DNA from: Merdiplasma sp905207905 | GTDB lineage: Bacteria; Bacillota; Clostridia; Lachnospirales; Lachnospiraceae | Direction: 5' to 3' | Assembly: GCA_902475025.1 (NCBI GenBank) | Contig: CABRXX010000078.1 | Span: 1-11,443, forward strand | Length of the DNA: 11,443 nt | In this document: positions 1 to 6,317 of the stretch, in pieces | Layout of the letters: every line of letters starts with the position of its first letter | Position numbering within the stretch: the first letter of the stretch is position 1 | Notes under the pieces: generated by a model | The model's input: the letters and a program-made list of their open reading frames with translations, nothing else | Database searches by the model: none | Told to the model about the DNA's origin: nothing | Made by a program: the position numbers and the translations under genes

Positions 1-624
1 TGCCTTTCTGCCGGAAAAGCGGAGGCAGCCAGAAAGACTGCAGGAGTGATACGGAAAATCTTCGGTACAGCCTGTGAGGGACATATGGACAAAGAGCGAT
101 ATGAGTTCTGCTGGATCGTGGACTTCCCCATGTATGAGATCGGGGAGGAATCAGGAGAGCTGGAGTTCTGTCACAATCCTTTCTCTATGCCAAATGGAGG
201 AATGGAGACCCTGTTAAAGGCAGAGAGGGGAGAGATTGATCCCTTAAGCATTCTGGCAGATCAGTATGATCTGGTATGCAATGGGGTGGAATTGTCCTCA
301 GGGGCAGTGAGAAACCATGACCCGGAAATTATGATCAAAGCTTTTGAGATGGTTCGTCTGGGTGAGGAGGATGTGAAAGCGAAATTCCCGGCTATGTACA
401 ATGCCTTTTGTTATGGAGCACCGCCTCATGCAGGCATCGCTCCAGGAGTAGATCGGATGGTGATGCTGCTGTCCGGGGAAGAGTCCATCCGCGAGGTAAT
501 CGCATTCCCCATGAACAAAAATGCTCAGGATATTATGATGGGAGCGCCTTCCCAGGTGACAGAAGCCCAGCTTCAGGAACTGAACATTGCCATTGTAAAG
601 AAGGAAGCGGAAGAGAGCAGATAA
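1..624 (+). CDS. aspS: Aspartyl-tRNA synthetase, C-terminal part (5' end outside window)
   Basis: Class II aminoacyl-tRNA synthetase that charges tRNA with aspartate in the cytoplasm. The reading frame is open from base 1 (CLSAGKAEAARKTAGVIRKI...), so the gene begins upstream; the GTG at 46 is an internal codon, not a start. Visible family blocks are WIVDFPMYE, the HNPFS block, YDLVCNGVELSSGAVRNHDP, and the motif-3 region APPHAGIAPGVDRMVML, whose arginine contacts ATP in this family. The end FPMNKNAQDIMMGAPSQ resembles the clade I associate with alphaproteobacteria and many Lachnospiraceae rather than the PLTEAP type of Bacillus and Clostridium; this is from memory. About 207 codons of a usual 590 or so are present. 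No terminator is seen before sufC 85 bp downstream, so read-through into suf is possible. Confidence 0.96.
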   Translation, partial: CLSAGKAEAARKTAGVIRKIFGTACEGHMDKERYEFCWIVDFPMYEIGEESGELEFCHNPFSMPNGGMETLLKAERGEIDPLSILADQYDLVCNGVELSSGAVRNHDPEIMIKAFEMVRLGEEDVKAKFPAMYNAFCYGAPPHAGIAPGVDRMVMLLSGEESIREVIAFPMNKNAQDIMMGAPSQVTEAQLQELNIAIVKKEAEESR

Positions 625-709
625 GCGCAGCAGATACACAGGGCGCATTCTCTGTTTTGCTACGGAATGGGAAAGCGCCAGTTTATGAAACGGCGAAGAG
701 AGGAATACT

Positions 710-1456
710 ATGCTGGAATTAAGAGGAATTTCCTTCGAAGTTTCGGATGAAAAAGCCCAGAAGGAAATTATTAGAAATGTGGATCTGACCATCGAGGATC
801 AGAAATTTGTAGTGATCACAGGGCCCAACGGAGGAGGAAAATCCACTTTGGCCAAGGTGATCGCAGGAATTGTAAAGCCAACTGCCGGAAAAATATTTTT
901 TGATGGCCAGGATATTACGGAAAAAAATATTACAGAGCGGGCCAGAATGGGGATCAGCTTTGCTTTTCAGCAGCCGGTTCGCTTTAAAGGAATCCAGGTG
1001 CTGGATCTGATGCGGATTGCAGCAGGAAAGCAGCTGAGCGTGGCAGATGCCTGCCAGTATCTGTCTGAGGTGGGGCTGTGCGCAAAGGATTATATCAAGC
1101 GGGAAGTCAATGCCAGTCTCTCCGGCGGCGAGCTGAAGAGAATCGAAATTGCCACAGTGCTGGCAAGAGGAACCAAGCTGTCGGTGTTTGATGAGCCGGA
1201 GGCAGGGATTGATCTTTGGAGTTTCCAGAATCTGATACAAGTGTTTGAGAGGATGCAGAAGCGGACCAAAGAAGGCTCGATTCTGATCATTTCCCATCAG
1301 GAGAGAATCTTGAACATTGCAGACGAGATCGTGGTGATTGCAGAGGGGCAGATCGTTAATCACGGGCCCCGGGAGGAGATTCTCCCCAAATTACTGGGAA
1401 CCGCTTCCGCAGTGGATGCGTGCAGCAGATTTTATCAGGGAGGTGACCAGGCATGA
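710..1456 (+). CDS. sufC: Fe-S cluster assembly ATPase SufC
   Basis: Soluble ABC-type ATPase that drives iron-sulfur cluster assembly on its SufB/SufD-family partner. The 248-residue length is normal for SufC. Walker A is GPNGGGKST (residues 38-46), the Q-loop region is FAFQQPVRF (84-92), the signature is LSGGELKRIE (137-146), Walker B is LSVFDEPEAGID (157-168), and the H-loop is ISHQ (194-197). The SGGE-K-RIE signature and DEPEAGID are typical of SufC rather than of transporter ATPases, and no permease is nearby. The ATG has an AGAGAGG ribosome-binding site at 697-703 with 6-nt spacing. The stop overlaps the next start by 4 bp (ATGA), suggesting translational coupling. Confidence 0.96.
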   Translation: MLELRGISFEVSDEKAQKEIIRNVDLTIEDQKFVVITGPNGGGKSTLAKVIAGIVKPTAGKIFFDGQDITEKNITERARMGISFAFQQPVRFKGIQVLDLMRIAAGKQLSVADACQYLSEVGLCAKDYIKREVNASLSGGELKRIEIATVLARGTKLSVFDEPEAGIDLWSFQNLIQVFERMQKRTKEGSILIISHQERILNIADEIVVIAEGQIVNHGPREEILPKLLGTASAVDACSRFYQGGDQA

Positions 1457-2373
1457 TGGACGAGATACAAAAGAGGCTGATCGCTGAAGTGGCGGATCTT
1501 CATACCGTGCCGGAGGGAGCCTACAATATCCGCGCCAATGGCCAGATGGCTGCCAGAAATACCACCGCTAATATTGATATTACTTCAAAAGAGGATGGAA
1601 GCGGCATTGATATCCGTATCAAACCGGGGACAAAACACGAGAGCGTTCACATCCCGGTGGTACTCAGCCAGAGCGGTTTAAAGGAAACGGTTTACAATGA
1701 TTTCTATATTGGAGACGACTGTGATGTGGTGATCGTGGCTGGATGTGGTATTGACAACTGCGGCAGCCAGGATTCTCAGCATGATGGGATTCATCGCTTC
1801 TTTGTGGGCAAGAATGCCAGAATCAAATATGTGGAGAAACATTATGGAGCCGGGGACGGCAGCGGCAAGCGAATCCTAAATCCAGGCACAGAGGTGCATA
1901 TGGAGGAGGGAAGCTCCATGGAGATGGAGATGGTACAGATCAAAGGCGTGGATTCCACTGTGCGTACCACAACGGCCCAGCTGGCAGCAGGTGCTCATCT
2001 GGTGGTTCGGGAGCGGCTGATGACTCACGGAAATCAGTCCGCAGTCAGCGATTACCAGGTAACCTTAAACGGAGAGGGAGCCAGCGCAGATGTGATCTCC
2101 AGATCTGTGGCAAAAGACTCTTCCTACCAGAAATTTGATTCCCGGATCGTGGGCAATGCCCCCTGTAGCGGTCATACGGAGTGCGATGCCATTATTATGG
2201 ACAAGGCGCGGATTTTGGCTATTCCCCAACTGGAGGCCAATGATCTTGATGCGGCTTTGATCCATGAGGCAGCCATCGGCAAGATCGCAGGGGAACAGAT
2301 TATTAAGCTGATGACTTTGGGGCTTACAGAGGAAGAGGCGGAAGAGCAGATTGTCAATGGTTTCCTGAAGTAG
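1453..2373 (+). CDS. sufB: SufB/SufD-family Fe-S cluster assembly scaffold protein (short form)
   Basis: Partner of SufC on which Fe-S clusters are built. At 306 residues it is much shorter than E. coli SufB (about 495). The C-terminal beta-helix and terminal helices are recognisable: TECDAIIMD, PQLEANDLDAALIHEAAIG and the ending EEEAEEQIVNGF. My manual alignment places C244 at E. coli SufB Cys405 and H271-E272 at His433-Glu434; the preceding Glu432 equivalent is isoleucine. Retention of the cysteine argues for SufB rather than SufD, although databases may label it SufD family. A strong GGGAGGTGA (1438-1446) sits 6 nt before the ATG; an ATG one codon later is also possible. No sufS, sufU or second sufB/D gene adjoins, so SufC and this protein form a two-gene unit ended by a terminator. 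Confidence 0.9.
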   Translation: MMDEIQKRLIAEVADLHTVPEGAYNIRANGQMAARNTTANIDITSKEDGSGIDIRIKPGTKHESVHIPVVLSQSGLKETVYNDFYIGDDCDVVIVAGCGIDNCGSQDSQHDGIHRFFVGKNARIKYVEKHYGAGDGSGKRILNPGTEVHMEEGSSMEMEMVQIKGVDSTVRTTTAQLAAGAHLVVRERLMTHGNQSAVSDYQVTLNGEGASADVISRSVAKDSSYQKFDSRIVGNAPCSGHTECDAIIMDKARILAIPQLEANDLDAALIHEAAIGKIAGEQIIKLMTLGLTEEEAEEQIVNGFLK

Positions 2374-2409
2374 GGAATTTACGTTTTCTGAAAGAAAGAT
2401 TTGATTTTG

Positions 2410-2450
2410 AGGGGATTTCCAGAACCGGCAGAGTTTTGGATCCCCTTTTT
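2410..2450 (+). terminator. Rho-independent terminator after the suf genes
   Basis: Arms AGGGGAT (2410-2416) and ATCCCCT (2440-2446) pair perfectly. Further pairing inside (CCAGAAC with GTTTTGG, imperfect) extends the stem, and a T-run follows (2446-2450). It lies 36 bp after the sufB stop, so it closes the suf transcript. Confidence 0.85.
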
Positions 2451-2451
2451 A

Positions 2452-2482
2452 GTTTCATAGGAAATTTCTTCCTTAATGAAAC
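2452..2482. repeat. Palindromic element, copy 1 (imperfect)
   Basis: GTTTCATAGGAA (2452-2463) and TTCCT-TA-ATGAAAC (2469-2482) form a 12-bp stem with a 2-nt bulge around the loop ATTTC. Nineteen bases (2455-2473) are identical to copy 2 at 4029-4047. The element starts one base after the T-run of the preceding terminator. It is followed by AAAAATGCTTGGCA, and copy 2 is likewise followed by an A-run and a small GC hairpin. The repeat itself is directly visible; its function is unknown. Confidence 0.75.
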
Positions 2483-2737
2483 AAAAATGCTTGGCAGGAT
2501 CGCACGCACTGCGGCGGACAGGGAAGAGGGGCGCCTAAGGCTGGAAAATGAATTCTGAGAACCGGAATCCGGCAACCGGGAAAACGTTCACAGAATAAAC
2601 ACAATTTGAACACAAATTTACCATGCCTTTATCACAAATCAAACAAAATAAATGGATATAGTAAGTAGTAACAAAAGAAAAAAGTTGAACATACGCTTTG
2701 GCCAAAAGAGCCAAAAGAAGATAGAGGAGGTAATTTT
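2483..2737 (+). other. Non-coding leader region upstream of htrA
   Basis: No gene is seen here. The second half is A-rich, as expected of a promoter and leader, but no consensus promoter stands out. The best candidates are TTGAAC (2606-2611) with a weak TATCAC 18 bp on, and an isolated TATAGT (2657-2662) without a -35. GTTCA (2586-2590) and TGAAC (2607-2611) form a spaced inverted repeat that could be an operator (inference). In the leader, TTTGGC (2697-2702) pairs with GCCAAA (2710-2715) just before the GAGGAGG ribosome-binding site at 2724-2730. Poor -35 boxes would fit stress-activated transcription, but this is not shown. Confidence 0.35.
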
Positions 2738-3940
2738 ATGAAGAAAAAAGGGTTTGCCGTATTGATGGGCGTTGTTATGATAGGAGCTGCTGTTGGGACG
2801 GCCACACAAGTTTATACTTATGCAGAGAATGCAAAGAAGGAAGAGGCGAAAGAGACGGTTTCTGAGAATCCTTTTTCCACTATCAGTACAGCGGATCTGG
2901 TAGATCATTCAGATACCCTGAACTATTCCGGTGTGGCAGATATTGCAGAGGCGGCCATGCCGAGTATTGTGGCTATCACAAACAAATCTGTGCAGGAGGT
3001 ACAGAGCTTTTTCAGGGGCCAGACCTTACAGTATGAGAGCGAGAGCAGCGGTTCCGGAATCATTATGGGAGAGAATGATACAGAGCTTTTGATCTGCACG
3101 AACAATCATGTGGTGGAGGATGCCACGCAGCTTACAGTGACCTTTATTGATGAAAAGTCCTATGAGGCACAGATCAAGGGAACGGATCCGTCCAATGATC
3201 TGGCCGTGGTGGCTGTGAATAAAGAGGATATTGATGAAGATACTATGGATCAGATCAAGACCGCCAGAATGGGAGATTCGGATGACATGCGGGTAGGCGA
3301 ACAGACAGTAGCCATTGGTAACGCTTTAGGTTATGGCCAGTCTGTTACAACAGGAATTATTAGCGCCAAGGATCGGAGTATTTCTATACAGGATTCGTAC
3401 GGTGTTACAGAGTATGAAGATTTGATTCAGACGGATGCGGCCATCAATCCCGGAAACAGCGGCGGTGCTTTGCTGAATATGAGCGGTGAACTGATCGGCA
3501 TTAATTCTGCAAAGGCTTCTTCCAATGGTGTGGAAGGTATGGGATATGCCATCCCGGTATCAAAGGCACAGCCGATTCTGGAAAAACTGATGAGCAAGGA
3601 AACCAGAAGCAAGGTGGAGGATGCGGATGCAGCATACCTTGGCATCAGCGGCGAGGGCGTAACTTCTGAGGTAGTGCAGCTTTACGGAGTTCCGGCCGGG
3701 GTGTATGTGACCAATGTAGGGAGCGGAAGTCCTGCAGAGGAAGCCGGCCTGGAAGAAGGGGATATCATCACAGCCTTTGACGATACGGCAGTCACCAGTA
3801 TGCAGGATCTGACAAAGCTGCTTCAGTACTATAAGGGCGGCGAGACGGTAGAGATGACCGTTCAATCAGCAGCAGGAGGCGCTTATAAAGAGACAACGCT
3901 TACCATTACCTTGGGACTTCGGTCTGATTATGTGATGTAA
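2738..3940 (+). CDS. htrA: HtrA/DegP-family serine protease with PDZ domain (S1C family)
   Basis: Extracytoplasmic quality-control protease of misfolded exported proteins. Residues 1-4 are basic (MKKK) and 5-24 are hydrophobic, giving a signal peptide or, as common in Gram-positive HtrA, a membrane anchor. A charged linker follows to about residue 60. The trypsin-like domain carries the triad H124 (CTNNHVVEDA), D154 (DPSNDLAVV) and S241 (NPGNSGGALLN). A PDZ domain spans about 298-395 (YLGISGEGV, GSPAEEAGLEEGDII), so this is the one-PDZ type at 400 residues. The start has GAGGAGG with 7-nt spacing. It is monocistronic: terminators lie on both sides. No two-component pair adjoins, unlike some Bacillus and Streptococcus arrangements. 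DegP versus DegS-like role cannot be resolved from sequence. Confidence 0.95.
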   Translation: MKKKGFAVLMGVVMIGAAVGTATQVYTYAENAKKEEAKETVSENPFSTISTADLVDHSDTLNYSGVADIAEAAMPSIVAITNKSVQEVQSFFRGQTLQYESESSGSGIIMGENDTELLICTNNHVVEDATQLTVTFIDEKSYEAQIKGTDPSNDLAVVAVNKEDIDEDTMDQIKTARMGDSDDMRVGEQTVAIGNALGYGQSVTTGIISAKDRSISIQDSYGVTEYEDLIQTDAAINPGNSGGALLNMSGELIGINSAKASSNGVEGMGYAIPVSKAQPILEKLMSKETRSKVEDADAAYLGISGEGVTSEVVQLYGVPAGVYVTNVGSGSPAEEAGLEEGDIITAFDDTAVTSMQDLTKLLQYYKGGETVEMTVQSAAGGAYKETTLTITLGLRSDYVM

Positions 3941-3973
3941 AAGATATTATAGCTATTTTTGAAACAGTTTTGG

Positions 3974-4025
3974 TAGCACCCGTGTCCATGAGGCGTGTTG
4001 TCCCATGGACACGGATGCTATTTTT
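3974..4025 (+). terminator. Strong rho-independent terminator after htrA
   Basis: Arms 3974-3990 and 4004-4020 are complementary over 17 bp with a single C-A mismatch; the core is CGTGTCCATG with CATGGACACG. The loop is 13 nt. TTTTT (4021-4025) follows at once. It lies 34 bp after the htrA stop. Confidence 0.93.
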
Positions 4026-4059
4026 ATGTCATAGGAAATTTCTTCCTATGACATAAAAA
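4021..4059. repeat. Palindromic element, copy 2 (perfect 17-bp inverted repeat)
   Basis: Bases 4021-4037 are the exact reverse complement of 4043-4059, around the loop ATTTC (4038-4042). Because the outer arms are T5 and A5, it could act as a terminator on either strand. The first T-run is shared with the htrA terminator, so the element abuts that terminator as copy 1 abuts the suf terminator. It shares 19 identical bases with copy 1. Confidence 0.88.
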
Positions 4060-4071
4060 AGCCCGGAGGGC
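4054..4071 (-). terminator. Candidate minus-strand rho-independent terminator
   Basis: GCCC-GGA-GGGC (4061-4071) is a compact hairpin. On the minus strand it is followed by six T residues (4055-4060 as A on the plus strand). On the plus strand no T-run follows, so it works only for leftward transcripts. No convincing minus-strand gene lies to its right, which raises the question of what it terminates. Confidence 0.6.
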
Positions 4072-4351
4072 AAATATGCGCAGCTACGCGCGCGGAACAA
4101 AGATGTGCTCTTAGAAAACTGGTTTGCGGAGTGTGCGAAGCACACTTTGTTCTGGTAGTACCGGCCTGATCTATGAAAAGAATCTGTTGTTTTGTCTGCC
4201 GCAGGCAGATCTGTTTTACCGGAAAGAGGGTACAGGCCGCATAATCGGTTGTCATGGATCATAGGATGGAAGCAAAGACGTTTGGAAAGTTCTGACTGCT
4301 GATTTAGAAGGATTTTGGGCGGGAGGAGTTTTGGGAGGAGCATAGCAGCCA
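4061..4351 (-). other. Structured non-coding region; possible minus-strand small RNA or repeat-derived DNA
   Basis: No supportable protein gene is present. The region is dense in inverted repeats. AGTGTGC (4130-4136) and GCACACT (4140-4146) form a local hairpin with loop GAA. The same right arm, extended to 4140-4152, also pairs with 4095-4108 (GAACAAAGATGTGC, one bulge), so the two pairings exclude each other. TCTGCC-GCA-GGCAGA (4195-4209) and CGGCCTG (4162-4168) with CAGGCCG (4233-4239) add more. A leftward transcript would end at the terminator 4054-4071. The only promoter candidate is weak: TATGAT (minus strand, 4258-4263) with a poor -35. It could be a small RNA, a degraded mobile element or the leader of the next gene. 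It does not match an RNA family that I can name. Confidence 0.3.
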
Positions 4352-5533
4352 ATGTCTGATTATAAGCGTTTTGTGGGATATTTTTACGAATACATAGATG
4401 GAAAACGGCAAAGGAATGCCGGATTTATTAAGGCGGAGGAGCGAAACGGGATCTGGCGGGTAGGACTGCAGCTTCGAGCTGCAAGATGGCCGGAAAAGAG
4501 ACTGGAGATTTTAGGCTATGGTGCAGAGGGGGATGGATATGATACGGTGTTGCTGGGAATGGGATGTCCCCAGGGAGATATTTTTTGGCAGAAATTGCAG
4601 TTTCATGAGGATACGGTAAATTTAAAGGGGAAAAGTTTTGAACAACTGGCAGGAATGTGGATCCCCTGTGGTCATGGACGGGACTTTCTCTCCCACTGGG
4701 CCAATGATGAGCCGAAGGTGGAAAAACTTTGGACTTTGGGAGAACGGAGAAGGAGGACGGAAGAGAAGCCGGAGGCAGTAACGGAAACTGTACCGGAAGA
4801 AGAGAACTTGCCAGGTCAGACGGAGGCAGAGGGCAGAGCGGAGGAGGGAAAAATTCAGAAAACAGCGGAGGAACAGAGCAAGGAAGAGCTGAAATTGCAG
4901 CAGGAAGACGAAATGGTTCAAAGAGACGCCGTTCTTGTCAGGGAAGACGCGGATCCGGTAGAAATGGATCATACAGAAATAGTAAGGCCGGAGAAAATAG
5001 GGACAGATCCTATGGAGGAGACATGTCGGAAACGGGTAAGACCGGAAGAGAGGCTGCCGGAGGAAGTTTTGGCCAATGCAGAAGAGAAGGCGCCCTTTCA
5101 GCAGATCGCTGACTGGAACCAGGGATTTTTAAAAAGAGGAGATGAGAAAACAGAGAAAAAAGGGGGGGAAAGCCCAGCTTTTCGAGTTCTGAGGGAACGG
5201 TGCCGGAAAGCAGCGCTCTTTGAAGGGGAGGAGGAATGTTTGCTTCTCTGTCCGGGAGACATTCAGTGGCTGGGAGAGCAGGGATGGCCGGTGGGAAGAA
5301 ACAATTTTTTGATGCAGGGCTTTTGCCAGTATCACCATCTGCTGCTGGGACGAAGCAGGGAGAAGGGGTATTATCTGGGGGTGCCGGGAATCGGGGCGGG
5401 CAGGAGCAGGGTTTTGGCCAGCAGCTTTGGGTTTACGGAGTTTCGGCCTGCAAAAATTTCCGGATATCCCGGACAGTTTGGTTACTGGTGCCGCATTATC
5501 GATCCGTCCCCCGAAGACGAGCAGAGGGAATAG
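4352..5533 (+). CDS. DUF6128-like protein, two domains joined by an acidic low-complexity linker
   Basis: A 393-residue protein of unknown function with no signal peptide or membrane segment, so probably cytoplasmic. The N-terminal domain (about 1-125) begins MSDYKRFVGYFYEYIDGKRQ. Residues about 130-260 are rich in Glu, Lys, Arg and Gln and look disordered. The C-terminal domain (about 275-385) contains GDIQWL, YHHLLLGRSREKGYYLGVPG and FGYWCRI. This layout resembles proteins I remember as DUF6128 in Lachnospiraceae; the name is by recollection. The C-terminal block is reminiscent of substrate-displaying or regulatory domains, but no catalytic motif is visible. GGAGGAG (4334-4340) lies 11 nt before the ATG, slightly long. 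An A6G7 run at 5156-5168 marks the linker/domain border. The 3' end overlaps the convergent nrdG by 38 bp. Confidence 0.85.
   Translation: MSDYKRFVGYFYEYIDGKRQRNAGFIKAEERNGIWRVGLQLRAARWPEKRLEILGYGAEGDGYDTVLLGMGCPQGDIFWQKLQFHEDTVNLKGKSFEQLAGMWIPCGHGRDFLSHWANDEPKVEKLWTLGERRRRTEEKPEAVTETVPEEENLPGQTEAEGRAEEGKIQKTAEEQSKEELKLQQEDEMVQRDAVLVREDADPVEMDHTEIVRPEKIGTDPMEETCRKRVRPEERLPEEVLANAEEKAPFQQIADWNQGFLKRGDEKTEKKGGESPAFRVLRERCRKAALFEGEEECLLLCPGDIQWLGEQGWPVGRNNFLMQGFCQYHHLLLGRSREKGYYLGVPGIGAGRSRVLASSFGFTEFRPAKISGYPGQFGYWCRIIDPSPEDEQRE
5156..5168 (+). repeat. A6G7 homopolymer run inside the DUF6128-like gene
   Basis: Six A then seven G residues encode KKGG and the first base of the next Glu codon (residues 269-273). 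Gain or loss of one G would bring in a stop within about 20 codons and remove the C-terminal domain. As written, the frame is intact on both sides. Confidence 0.7.
5452..5473 (-). terminator. Candidate terminator for nrdG, within the convergent gene
   Basis: On the minus strand, TCCGG-GATAT-CCGGA (5469-5473 with 5459-5463) is followed by a short spacer and TTTTT (5452-5456). It lies 23 bp past the nrdG stop and inside the last codons of the convergent gene. The stem is short (5 bp) but GC-rich, so efficiency is uncertain. Confidence 0.4.
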
Positions 5534-6236
5534 CTGGTTTCAGGATGGAGAGAAACTCTTCCATCTCTTCCGGGGAGAAAGGCTCCAGCTTTGGAAGAGG
5601 GGAGGGGCTGTCAGCAGTTTTACCGGCCAGCATTTGCAGCAGGATTTGTCCGGAATCCTGATAGGCCTGTAAAAAGTAACGCTTTGCCCCTGCAAGCCAT
5701 TGGGCAATGTCTGCAAAATCTTCCTTTTCGTGCAGTCCTTTTACAACGGTGGTGCGAAATTCGTATTCCACAGAGGAAGAGGTCAGAAAATCAATGGTTT
5801 CCTGAAGGGAATCCAGGGATAGAACGGGGCATCCGCTTACCTTTCTGTAGTTTTGCCTGGAACTTTTAATATCCATTGCCACATAGTCTAAGAGGCCCTC
5901 TTCAAAGAGGGCTTTTATCATGGCCGGGTTGGTTCCGTTCGTATCTAATTTAACCTGATATCCAAGAGCCTTTATTTTTCTGATCAGATCAGGAAGATCC
6001 GGATAAAGGGTAGGCTCTCCTCCAGTGATGCAGACTCCGGTGAGGATTCCTCTTCGTTTTTTTAAGAAAGAGAAAATCTCCTCCTCAGGGATCACAGGTT
6101 CTCTCCCGGGGGCAAGGACAAGGCTGCCATTTTGGCAGAAAGGACAGCGAAAATTGCAGCTTCCGGTAAATAAAACAGCTGCCAGATGTTCCGGGTAATC
6201 CAGCAGAGTCAATTTTTGCATTCCATGGATTAGCAT
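5496..6236 (-). CDS. nrdG: Anaerobic ribonucleoside-triphosphate reductase activating protein (radical SAM, NrdG2 type)
   Basis: Radical-SAM activase that, in this family, installs the glycyl radical on class III ribonucleotide reductase NrdD. The 246-residue product starts MLIHGMQKLTLLDYPE. It has the 4Fe-4S motif C27-x3-C31-x2-C34 (SCNFRCPFCQN), the SAM-binding GGEP (72-75, ITGGEPTLYP) and the later blocks KLDTNGTNP and DYVAMDIKS. The start was chosen at 6236 because AGGAGG (minus strand, 6245-6250) lies 8 nt upstream; extending to 6281 would translate that ribosome-binding site. No nrdD lies in the window, so the substrate is assigned by family, and another glycyl-radical enzyme remains possible. 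It has its own promoter at 6272-6300. Confidence 0.88.
   Translation of the reverse strand: MLIHGMQKLTLLDYPEHLAAVLFTGSCNFRCPFCQNGSLVLAPGREPVIPEEEIFSFLKKRRGILTGVCITGGEPTLYPDLPDLIRKIKALGYQVKLDTNGTNPAMIKALFEEGLLDYVAMDIKSSRQNYRKVSGCPVLSLDSLQETIDFLTSSSVEYEFRTTVVKGLHEKEDFADIAQWLAGAKRYFLQAYQDSGQILLQMLAGKTADSPSPLPKLEPFSPEEMEEFLSILKPAIPSARLRGTDR
5895..5916 (+). terminator. Candidate plus-strand terminator lying antisense inside nrdG
   Basis: GCCCTCT (5895-5901), loop TCAA, AGAGGGC (5906-5912), then TTTT (5913-5916) on the plus strand. It has the shape of an intrinsic terminator for rightward transcripts. It sits 362 bp after the stop of the DUF6128-like gene, so that transcript would be antisense to nrdG until here. 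It also encodes ALFEEGL of nrdG, so chance cannot be excluded. Confidence 0.45.
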
Positions 6237-6271
6237 GATCGATTCCTCCTGAAGGCATTGTTCTGAAAGGT

Positions 6272-6300
6272 ATTTTAACACTTCCCTTTCCGGATGGCAA
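6272..6300 (-). promoter_or_regulatory. Sigma-A type promoter of nrdG
   Basis: On the minus strand, TTGCCA (6295-6300) and TAAAAT (6272-6277) are each 5/6 matches to consensus, with the ideal 17-bp spacer. Transcription would start near 6265, giving a leader of about 28 nt before the nrdG ATG. Confidence 0.75.
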
Positions 6301-6317
6301 ACAGGATTCTGTGGCTG

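Noticed and set aside
640..676. Weak inverted repeat between aspS and sufC (GGCGC with GCGCC)
   Set aside because: The stem is only 5 bp with an asymmetric loop and no T-run, so it does not support a terminator.
298..1363. Antisense open frames of 164 and 214 codons opposite aspS and sufC
   Set aside because: They lie wholly opposite strongly recognised genes, have no start signals and no family-like sequence.
2354..2575. Minus-strand 73-codon frame between sufB and htrA
   Set aside because: It reads through the suf terminator and the palindromic repeat in reverse; no supporting signals.
4029..4352. Minus-strand frames of 107 and 69 codons before the DUF6128-like gene
   Set aside because: Both run through the minus-strand terminator hairpin and the palindromic repeat, lack ribosome-binding sites and have no recognisable protein features.
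4729..5112. Plus-strand 127-codon frame inside the DUF6128-like gene
   Set aside because: It is a Gly/Arg/Ser-rich shadow of the purine-rich linker in another frame.
6237..6281. Upstream ATG extending nrdG by 15 residues
   Set aside because: The extension would include the AGGAGG that serves the ATG at 6236, and the family normally starts close to the GMQKLTLLDYP block.
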